Source: an uncultured Chitinophagaceae bacterium (GTDB taxonomy: Bacteria; Bacteroidota; Bacteroidia; Chitinophagales; Chitinophagaceae). Taken from it: 19,829 nt of DNA. The number at the start of each line of letters is the position of its first letter. Positions within the stretch are counted from its first letter, which is position 1. The notes under the pieces are model-generated. The model was not told the origin of the DNA. It did not search any database and was given only the letters and a program-made list of their open reading frames with translations. Shown here in pieces: positions 1 to 6,476 of this stretch. The stretch is taken from NCBI GenBank assembly GCA_937996595.1, contig CALKVC010000088.1:1-19829 (forward strand). The letters run 5' to 3'. Position numbers and translations under genes: made by a program.

Positions 1-669
1 CTGGTACTGATTGGTGAAAGCATATCCATGATACGTGGCTCTTGAAGTACCTCCTTCCATAGTGCGGGCCATGTCGTTTTCCACCACAGGGGTCATCCAA
101 ACCGTTGTAACACCAAGGTCTTTGAGATAATCCAGGTGGTTCTCCACTCCTTTGAGGTCGCCCCCGTGACGATCAAATGGATTATTGCGATCATGTCCCG
201 TATCCCGCATATCGGCATAAAAATCATTGGAGGGATCGCCATTGCTGAAACGGTCGGGCATGATCAGGTACATGAGGTCCCTTGATGTTACACCCTGCGC
301 ATAATCGATACCGTTACCTTTTCTGCGGGGTTTAAGTTCGTAAGAAAAAACCAGGTCCTTAACGAATGGAAAATCAATTTTACCCGGTTTTGCCGCAGCA
401 TCAATTTTCAGGTCGAGGAATACGTAATTCGGGTTTTCCACCCGGTTGATCATCATAAGATTTACCCCTTTGGCAAGGGAGATACCCTTCGGCCCCATTT
501 TAACCATCGCGAAATGGTCGGCTATTTTTTCTCCATGCACCATCACCTGCACTTTGTTCCATTTCATTCCCGTGAACCAATGGGTTGGGTAACAGGAATA
601 AGACGGGGCCTGTGCAACAGCCATCATCGTTGACAGTACAACGCCGAGTGTAATAAATATCTTTCTCAT
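1..669 (-). CDS. GH13 cyclomaltodextrinase/neopullulanase-like enzyme (SusA-like), C-terminus beyond window
   Basis: The reading frame is open from an ATG at 667-669 to the window edge, giving the first 223 residues. Residues 1-19 are a signal peptide (MRKIF..., likely cut at AVA|Q), so the enzyme should be periplasmic or exported. Residues about 21-110 resemble the N-terminal beta-sandwich domain of Bacteroidota cyclomaltodextrinases, with the typical HWFTGMKWNKVQVMVHG stretch at 30-46. The GH13 barrel starts near 128, with MPDRFSNGDPSND at 137-149, GGDLKGVENHLDYLKDLGV at 169-187, and YHGY at 213-216 before the truncation. The catalytic Asp/Glu/Asp lie beyond the window and cannot be checked. 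The gene follows the MFS gene by 38 bp on the same strand, so the two are probably co-transcribed. Its expected role is to hydrolyse imported malto-oligosaccharides or cyclodextrins in the periplasm. The family call is firm; substrate is inferred from context. Confidence 0.93.
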   Translation of the reverse strand, partial: MRKIFITLGVVLSTMMAVAQAPSYSCYPTHWFTGMKWNKVQVMVHGEKIADHFAMVKMGPKGISLAKGVNLMMINRVENPNYVFLDLKIDAAAKPGKIDFPFVKDLVFSYELKPRRKGNGIDYAQGVTSRDLMYLIMPDRFSNGDPSNDFYADMRDTGHDRNNPFDRHGGDLKGVENHLDYLKDLGVTTVWMTPVVENDMARTMEGGTSRATYHGYAFTNQYQ

Positions 670-707
670 GTTAAATTATTCTTGAAATGAAATAAGTTGA
701 CGTTATA

Positions 708-2057
708 TTATTTGGCCGGCGCCGCCTGTTCTTTTTCATTGATAAAAAAGTAACAGATCAATGCGGCAATAATCATTAACACACCGCCAATTTGCACGGC
801 AGCCAGCCTGTCGTTATTAAGTACATTTCGCATTACCCAGCCAAATCCCAGGGATGCAATGATTTCCGGCAGTACGATAAAGAAATTGAAAATACCCATA
901 TACACACCTACCTTGTTTTCTGGCAATACACCGCTAAGCATGGCATAAGGCATAGAAAGGATACTGGCCCAGGCAATACCCACACCGGTCATGCAACCGT
1001 ACAGCATATACTTGTTCTCAACAAATGCCACACTGATTAACCCAACGGCACCACATAAGAGGCATACACTGTGGGTAAGCCTCCTTCCCAGCTTTTTGGC
1101 TATGAAGGGAAGCACAAAGGCGAACAGGAATGTAACTACATTATAGAATGCCAGTGTAAGCCCGCCAAAATTGGTTCCTTCCCCATACAATGGATCGGTT
1201 TCACTGGTTGCATGAAATACATTCCTGGCTACGGCTGTATTATAATAGAACCACATCAGGAACAACCCCGGCCAGGTAAAGAATTGTACCATTGACAGTA
1301 CTTTCATCCGTTTGGGCATATTCATGATCGCATCAAATATTTCCCTGATGCCGCCACCGAATCCTTTATTGGATTCAACTACTTTGTCTTTATAACCAAG
1401 GTCCTGCGGCGGATATTCTTTGGAAGTGAATACAGTATACAACACAGCAGAAAGGAAGAAGAAAGCGCCGATATAGAAACTCCATTTCACATTATCAGGA
1501 ATAACGCCACTGGCTGCAGTAGTACTCATGTTGAACCAGTTTGTCATCATCCAGGGCAGTGCAGAAGCGATGCTGCCTCCCAGCCCGATCATCAGGCTCT
1601 GCATCACAAAGCCCTGGGTACGCTGATCCTCATTCAGCTTATCAGCCACAAATGCCCTGAATGGCTCCATGGCCACATTCCCAAAAACGTCCATGATCCA
1701 CAATAAACCGGCTGCCATCCACAAAACACTGCTGTGCGGCATGAATACCAACGCTATGGTGCTGAATATGGCTCCAATCAGGAAATAAGGACGCCTTCTG
1801 CCATATTTAGGATGCCAGGTTCGGTCGCTCATATAACCAATAACAGGCTGTACAATCAAACCGGTTAAAGGGGCAGCCAGGAATAACAGCGGTATTTCAT
1901 CGGCATTGGCATGCAGGTGCTCATAAATTGGCCCCATGTTGGCCCGTTGAAGGTCCCAGCCAAACTGGATACCAAAAAAGCCAACACTCATGTTGATGAT
2001 CTGGGACAGGCTGAGGGCTGGTTTTTCCCAGGCGGTAGATGACATCTTTTCTGACAT
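708..2057 (-). CDS. MFS/GPH-type sugar transporter, probable maltose or glucose permease
   Basis: This 449-residue, strongly hydrophobic protein has about twelve predicted membrane segments and belongs in the inner membrane. Residues 77-91 carry the cytoplasmic loop 2-3 signature, SDRTWHPKYGRRRPY, close to the (S)DR...GRRRP motif of sucrose/maltose symporters of the SLC45/GPH branch. This suggests proton- or cation-coupled uptake of a di- or monosaccharide. The start at 2057 (MSEKMSST) is followed by a short polar N-terminus and then a membrane segment near residues 18-35; an internal ATG at residue 5 is also possible. It is the first gene of a minus-strand unit with the SusA-like GH13, divergent from the T9SS amylase, and has its own copy of the shared operator (2088-2111). 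In this context it would carry maltose or glucose released in the periplasm into the cytoplasm. The substrate is inferred from context only. Confidence 0.9.
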   Translation of the reverse strand: MSEKMSSTAWEKPALSLSQIINMSVGFFGIQFGWDLQRANMGPIYEHLHANADEIPLLFLAAPLTGLIVQPVIGYMSDRTWHPKYGRRRPYFLIGAIFSTIALVFMPHSSVLWMAAGLLWIMDVFGNVAMEPFRAFVADKLNEDQRTQGFVMQSLMIGLGGSIASALPWMMTNWFNMSTTAASGVIPDNVKWSFYIGAFFFLSAVLYTVFTSKEYPPQDLGYKDKVVESNKGFGGGIREIFDAIMNMPKRMKVLSMVQFFTWPGLFLMWFYYNTAVARNVFHATSETDPLYGEGTNFGGLTLAFYNVVTFLFAFVLPFIAKKLGRRLTHSVCLLCGAVGLISVAFVENKYMLYGCMTGVGIAWASILSMPYAMLSGVLPENKVGVYMGIFNFFIVLPEIIASLGFGWVMRNVLNNDRLAAVQIGGVLMIIAALICYFFINEKEQAAPAK

Positions 2058-2087
2058 AGCAATCGGTTAATTGATTATTAGCAAGTT

Positions 2088-2111
2088 ATGTGTAAAAAAT
2101 ACACAACGATA
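2088..2111 (-). promoter_or_regulatory. Candidate promoter-operator of the MFS-GH13 unit
   Basis: Read on the minus strand, an octamer TATCGTTG (2104-2111, resembling the Bacteroidota -7 element TAnnTTTG) is followed by TGTA and then TTTTTTACACAT. The centre is a 17-bp dyad, TGTGTA-N5-TACACA, at 2089-2105. The spacing between octamer and TTTACACAT block is the same as in the amylase and susC promoters. The dyad lies about 30 bp upstream of the start codon, around the expected transcription start, as for a repressor site. The pattern is seen directly; function is inference. Confidence 0.6.
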
Positions 2112-2277
2112 AATATACAATAAAAATGTTGCCTGCAATTTTTTTGATACATTATTTCTGAAAAATGCATGTAAATGAATGAAATAAACATCTAAATTGA
2201 AGTAAGGACCAAACAGCTGCAACATTGTACCCGCCTTATTTCTGTTAAACCAATCCGGTAAAAAATGAAATAGTTTT

Positions 2278-2301
2278 TTACACAATAGCGGAATTGTGTA
2301 A
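2278..2301. promoter_or_regulatory. 9-bp inverted repeat, second operator-like site at the amylase promoter
   Basis: TTACACAAT (2278-2286) and its exact complement ATTGTGTAA (2293-2301) are separated by 6 bp (AGCGGA). The arms carry the same TTACACA/TGTGTAA half-site as the three shared operators but are spaced differently. The repeat fills the interval between a possible -33 (TTTT, 2276-2279) and the -7-like TAATATTG (2299-2306), so a bound protein would block the polymerase. It may be an auxiliary site for the same regulator. Confidence 0.5.
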
Positions 2302-2323
2302 TATTGTGTGTAATTTACACATT
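2299..2323 (+). promoter_or_regulatory. Candidate promoter-operator of the T9SS amylase
   Basis: TAATATTG (2299-2306, one mismatch to TAnnTTTG) is followed by TGTG and TAATTTACACATT (2311-2323). The sequence 2307-2321 is a perfect 15-bp palindrome, TGTGTAA-T-TTACACA. Thirteen bases (TAATTTACACATT) are identical to the susC upstream site, at the same 4-bp distance from a -7-like octamer. The expected transcription start falls inside the palindrome, giving a leader of about 25 nt before the ATG at 2336. Confidence 0.65.
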
Positions 2324-2335
2324 AAATTGTTTGCT

Positions 2336-5300
2336 ATGAAAAGAGGTTTGCTTTCTTTGCTTGTAATTTTAGTGTCTGTTTGTTCATACGGACAACTACT
2401 TTCCTGGACGCCTAATTTTGCTCAGGAAAGTACAACCCCCTTCACCATCACATTGGATGCATCCAAGGGAAACCAGGGCCTTTTCTTTTATACACCGGTG
2501 AGTGATGTGTATGTACATATTGGTGTTATAACCAACCTTAGTACCGGTTCCGGCAACTGGCGTTATGTAAAATACAACCAGAATTTTAATACGGCCAACC
2601 CATTGCTGCAAACAACCTCACTGGGCAACAACAAATGGTCATTTACCATCAATGGCGGCATACGTGCCTATTTCGGCATTACCGACCCTGGAGAAACCAT
2701 ACAGAAAATAGCCATCCTGTTCAGGAACGGTGCCGGTTCAAAAGTGGCGAGGAATACCGATGGATCAGACATGTATATCCCTATTTATACTACCACGCTG
2801 GCCACCCGTTTTACCGAACCGCTGATGCAGCCAACCTACCTGCCAAGGCCTGAAACCATAACAAAAGCGATCGGCAATACCATAACCATGACCGGTATCG
2901 CCAACAACAACTGTACCATGCGTTTATACCTTAACGGTAGTGTGGTGCAGACGGCAGCCAATGCCACTACCATCACCGCTTCACCCACCATAACCACGGC
3001 AGGCAACCAGATCATTGTGGTGGAAGCAGACAACGGATCACTGGTAAAAAGAGATACGATACAGTTTTATGTGGCTGGAACCGTTAACATTCAGGCGCTT
3101 CCTGCCGGTGTCAGGGATGGCATAAATTATGAAGCCAATAACACGGCAGCCACGCTTGTGCTGTATGCGCCTTCTAAAACAAGGGTTGGCATTATTGGCG
3201 ACCTGCCCGGCAGCAACTGGACCGAACAACTTTCTTATCAATTAAACAAGACGCCGGACGGAAATTACTGGTGGATCAGGTTAACAGGCCTGACGCCGGG
3301 TACTGAATATTCATTTCAGTATATTGTAGACGGAACACTGAAAATTGCTGAACCATATGCTGAAAAGATACAGGATCCATGGAACGACCAGTATATTCCA
3401 ACTACAACTTATCCCGGATTAAAACCTTATCCCGCAAACCTAACTTCCGGAATCGTAAGTATCCTGCAGACCAGCCAGCCTGCCTATAACTGGTTGTATT
3501 CAGGTTATGCAAGGCCCGACAAACGCAAACTGGTGATTTATGAGTTGCTGCTACGCGACTTCCTGGCAACACACGACTGGGCTACGCTGAACGATACGTT
3601 GAATTACCTTAAAAATATGGGCGTTACTGCCATTGAACTGATGCCCATCAATGAATTTGAAGGAAACCTTAGCTGGGGATATAACCCTGATTTCTATTTT
3701 GCACCGGATAAATATTATGGCCCGGCAAATCAGCTTAAACAGTTTATTGACAACTGCCATTCCAAAGGTATCGCTGTAGTTATGGATATTGCGCTGAACC
3801 ACTCATTCGGGTTATCACCCATGGTGCAGCTTTACTGGAATTCGGCAACCGGGCGGCCCGCTGCCAATAACCCCTGGTTTAACCAGGTAGCCAAACATGC
3901 GTACAATGTAGGATACGACATGAACCACGAAAGCCTGGCTACCCGATATTTTGTAAGCCGTGTACTGGAACACTGGCTGGTGAATTATAAGATTGACGGT
4001 TTCCGTTTCGACCTTTCCAAAGGTTTTACACAGGTACAAACCTGTGATGCCAATGGTGCAAACTGCAATGTTGGAAGCTGGGGAAGTTATGATGCCAGCA
4101 GGATTGCCATCTGGAAAAGATATTATGATACCATGCAGTTGAAATCTCCGGGCAGCTACGCCATCCTGGAACATTTTGCAGATAACAGCGAAGAAATAGA
4201 ATTGTCAAATTATGGCATGCTGCTTTGGGGTAACTCAAATTGCGGCTACAGCCAGGCGGTAGAAGGATATGCATCCGGCCCTTGCGGCACCTGGGAACTG
4301 AGGAATAATATTTTCACGGAAAGAGGATGGGCAAACCCGCATGTGATTACGTATATGGAAAGCCATGATGAAGAAAGGCTGATGTACAATGCGCTTGAAT
4401 ATGGAAACAGTTCGGGCGGATATAATGTTAAAACCCTGTCTACTGCACTTAAGCGCATGGAACTGGCCAATGCTTTCTTCCTTACCATTCCCGGTCCTAA
4501 AATGATCTGGCAGTTTGGCGAACTGGGCTACGAATATTCAATCAATTACTGCTCTAACGGTACCATCAATCCCGATTGCCGTACCGATTCAAAACCCATC
4601 AAATGGGAATACCTGCAGGATGCCGACCGTAAAAAACTGTACGAAGTGAATGCAGCCATTGCCAAATTGCGCATGCACCCCACTTATGGAAGCCTGTTCA
4701 CTTCTAACCAGATGGATTACAACCTAACGCCGGCGTTTAAACGCTTCAGGGTTTCATCCGGTGCCCTCCACATGGTTGTGATCGGTAATTTTGACGTTGT
4801 TTCCCAAACAAGTTCCGTTACATTCCCCACAGGCGGAACCTGGTATAATTATCTTACCGGTGCAACTTTTTCAGCTACAGGCGGCAGCCAGTCGTTTACC
4901 CTGCAGCCGGGAGAATACCGCATATACCTGAATTCACTGGTACCTATCCCGGTAACTGTCATCAGTTTTTCCGGCAAAGGAAACGGCAGCAGCAACCTGC
5001 TAAACTGGAAGGTTGCCCACGAACAGAACATCAGCCATTATGATCTGGAAAGGAGCATTAACGGAACCGATTTCAGCCTGGCCGGAAAAATTGCAGCTAA
5101 TGGTAAGAGTGAGTATAGTTATCTTGATGACATATCTGGCATTAACGCCCCTGTTTACTTTTACAGGCTTAAAAGCGTTGATGCAGACGGAAACTTCAAA
5201 TACAGCAGCATTGTAAAAATTAAAACGGCCAGCAAGGTGCCTTTTGCAGAAGCAACCCCTAACCCATTCACTGAAAATTTCAGGATTAATATTGAATCGG

Positions 5301-5494
5301 GCGGGAAGGAAACAGGCAGTATCATTTGCACCGACCTGAGCGGTAAACAACTGTTCAGAAAAGATATCATGCTGGCCCAGGGCAATAATGCGATTGAAAT
5401 TACAGGTGCCGCCGGAATGGCAAATGGCGTTTACATGGTTAGAATTGTTACGCCAACGCAGAACCAAACCATAAAAATCATAAAAGCCAATTAA
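2336..5494 (+). CDS. Multidomain secreted GH13 alpha-amylase with T9SS type A sorting domain
   Basis: This 1052-residue enzyme is the probable extracellular starch hydrolase of the locus. I start it at ATG 2336 (MKRGLLSLLVILVSVCSYGQ, a clear signal peptide); a longer frame from TTG 2294 would run through the operator. Domains in order: an N-terminal beta-sandwich of the kind that precedes Bacteroidota amylases (about 21-165, with FRNGAGSKV), an Ig-like segment (165-247), a CBM48/E-set-like domain (250-365), the GH13 barrel and its C-terminal beta domain (396-865), an FnIII-like segment (875-960), and a T9SS sorting domain (about 973-1052, PNPF...GVYMVRIV...KIIKAN). Catalytic regions are present: DIALNH, GFRFD with nucleophile D559, ILEH with acid/base E612, and ESHDE with D678. 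It fills the role of the SusG lipoprotein but uses T9SS export. The NUDIX gene follows after 33 bp. Confidence 0.95.
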   Translation: MKRGLLSLLVILVSVCSYGQLLSWTPNFAQESTTPFTITLDASKGNQGLFFYTPVSDVYVHIGVITNLSTGSGNWRYVKYNQNFNTANPLLQTTSLGNNKWSFTINGGIRAYFGITDPGETIQKIAILFRNGAGSKVARNTDGSDMYIPIYTTTLATRFTEPLMQPTYLPRPETITKAIGNTITMTGIANNNCTMRLYLNGSVVQTAANATTITASPTITTAGNQIIVVEADNGSLVKRDTIQFYVAGTVNIQALPAGVRDGINYEANNTAATLVLYAPSKTRVGIIGDLPGSNWTEQLSYQLNKTPDGNYWWIRLTGLTPGTEYSFQYIVDGTLKIAEPYAEKIQDPWNDQYIPTTTYPGLKPYPANLTSGIVSILQTSQPAYNWLYSGYARPDKRKLVIYELLLRDFLATHDWATLNDTLNYLKNMGVTAIELMPINEFEGNLSWGYNPDFYFAPDKYYGPANQLKQFIDNCHSKGIAVVMDIALNHSFGLSPMVQLYWNSATGRPAANNPWFNQVAKHAYNVGYDMNHESLATRYFVSRVLEHWLVNYKIDGFRFDLSKGFTQVQTCDANGANCNVGSWGSYDASRIAIWKRYYDTMQLKSPGSYAILEHFADNSEEIELSNYGMLLWGNSNCGYSQAVEGYASGPCGTWELRNNIFTERGWANPHVITYMESHDEERLMYNALEYGNSSGGYNVKTLSTALKRMELANAFFLTIPGPKMIWQFGELGYEYSINYCSNGTINPDCRTDSKPIKWEYLQDADRKKLYEVNAAIAKLRMHPTYGSLFTSNQMDYNLTPAFKRFRVSSGALHMVVIGNFDVVSQTSSVTFPTGGTWYNYLTGATFSATGGSQSFTLQPGEYRIYLNSLVPIPVTVISFSGKGNGSSNLLNWKVAHEQNISHYDLERSINGTDFSLAGKIAANGKSEYSYLDDISGINAPVYFYRLKSVDADGNFKYSSIVKIKTASKVPFAEATPNPFTENFRINIESGGKETGSIICTDLSGKQLFRKDIMLAQGNNAIEITGAAGMANGVYMVRIVTPTQNQTIKIIKAN

Positions 5495-5527
5495 TATCGA
5501 TTCATATCCCGTTTAATACTTTTTATC

Positions 5528-6268
5528 ATGTCAGGTACTATAGAATCTGCAATATTAAAAGCCGGCAAAACACTAAAAGCCATTCAGCATGAAGTAGAAA
5601 GTACGCAAAGGATCGCTTTGTCGGTAGATTGCGTGATATTCGGTTTTGATGAAAACAAACTGAAAGTGCTGCTCATCCGCAGCGACCTGAAGAAATTCCA
5701 GAGCAAATGGTCGTTACTTGGCGACCTGATAAAGATAAATGAAGACCTGGATGAAGCCGCTTACCGGATTTTGAAAGAACGAACCGGCCTCAGCGATGTA
5801 TACCTGGAACAGGTGCAAACCTTTGGTGCTACCAACAGGCACCCGGCCGGCAGGGTGGTAACCATCGCCTATTGTTCCCTGATAAATATACAGCACCATA
5901 AACTGAATATTTTCGACAATGAACTGCACTGGCACGATGTGAACAGTGTAACCGATCTTGCCTTTGATCACCAGCAGATATTTGATATCTGTTATGAACG
6001 GCTGCAGAAAAGGATACAGGAACACCCACTCGGGTTTAACCTGTTACCAAAGAAATTTTCTCTTCGCGAACTGCAGAACCTTTACGAAGCCATTCTGGGC
6101 ACTAAAATGGACAGGCGGAATTTCAGGAAAAAATTCTTTGCCATGGACTTCCTGATAGACCTGGATGAAATTGAAAAAGACGTACCGCACCGGCCGGGCA
6201 AGCTATACAAGTTCAATTATGGCAAATATGAAAAGAAGAAGAAAAAATGGAGCGGCATTGATTTTTAA
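5528..6268 (+). CDS. NUDIX-winged-helix transcriptional regulator (NrtR/AraR-like), probable starch-locus repressor
   Basis: This 246-residue soluble protein has a Nudix fold at about 28-160 and a winged-helix DNA-binding domain at about 172-235 (FSLRELQNLYEAILGTKMDRRNFRKK at 177-202, typical of NrtR-like regulators). The Nudix box at 65-88 is degraded. Against GX5EX7REUXEEXGU, the first Gly is D66, the RE glutamate is I81 and the second Glu of EE is R85, while E72, R80, E84 and G87 remain. It therefore probably senses a ligand rather than hydrolysing one. NUDIX-HTH proteins of this family repress NAD or sugar genes; AraR of Bacteroides thetaiotaomicron is an arabinose-responsive example. The gene lies between the amylase and susC, so it is the best candidate for binding the shared TGTGTA dyads. 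The inducer is unknown. The C-terminus is Lys-rich. Confidence 0.88.
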   Translation: MSGTIESAILKAGKTLKAIQHEVESTQRIALSVDCVIFGFDENKLKVLLIRSDLKKFQSKWSLLGDLIKINEDLDEAAYRILKERTGLSDVYLEQVQTFGATNRHPAGRVVTIAYCSLINIQHHKLNIFDNELHWHDVNSVTDLAFDHQQIFDICYERLQKRIQEHPLGFNLLPKKFSLRELQNLYEAILGTKMDRRNFRKKFFAMDFLIDLDEIEKDVPHRPGKLYKFNYGKYEKKKKKWSGIDF

Positions 6269-6382
6269 ATGCGATGGCAATTAACAGTGAAAAAACAGCT
6301 TACATGCCCATTTACGTTTCAAAATCAATGAAAAAACTAACCAAAATCATGTTAAGAAATAATTAACAAATGATGAATTATT

Positions 6383-6395
6383 CCCTATTATAGGG
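6383..6395. promoter_or_regulatory. Perfect 13-bp palindrome upstream of susC
   Basis: CCCTAT-T-ATAGGG is a perfect palindrome with a one-base centre, about 80 bp upstream of the susC start and upstream of the shared operator. Its G/C ends stand out in an AT-rich spacer. It differs from the TGTGTA dyads, so it could bind another regulator, such as a global carbon regulator. It is followed at 6396-6403 by TAACTTGC, an octamer that also occurs on the minus strand at 2081-2088 near the MFS promoter. No function is shown. Confidence 0.3.
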
Positions 6396-6417
6396 TAACT
6401 TGCACAATTAATGAACT

Positions 6418-6442
6418 TCGCTTTGCGTATAATTTACACATT
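6418..6442 (+). promoter_or_regulatory. Candidate promoter-operator of susCDEF
   Basis: TCGCTTTG (6418-6425, one mismatch to TAnnTTTG) is followed by CGTA and TAATTTACACATT (6430-6442). The dyad is TGCGTA-N5-TACACA at 6424-6440. Its 13-base core and 4-bp spacing match the amylase promoter exactly. It ends 34 bp before the susC ATG at 6477. The site lies inside the upstream extension of the susC frame, which supports the shorter start. Confidence 0.62.
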
Positions 6443-6476
6443 GCTATTATATAAATCTAAAATTGAAAGTTGCATT

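Noticed and set aside
2294..2335. Upstream extension of the amylase reading frame starting at TTG 2294
   Set aside because: It crosses the operator palindrome, lacks signal-peptide character and places 14 odd residues before a textbook signal peptide starting at ATG 2336.
5000..5467. 155-codon open frame on the minus strand
   Set aside because: It is a shadow of the C-terminal FnIII and T9SS regions of the amylase, with no domain or start context.
6351..6367. GTTAA-N7-TTAAC inverted repeat upstream of susC
   Set aside because: Short arms in AT-rich sequence are expected by chance, and no copy was seen at the other promoters.
6411..6476. In-frame ATG 6411 as the susC start
   Set aside because: The 22 extra residues are encoded over the dyad at 6424-6440, and the signal peptide begins naturally at 6477.
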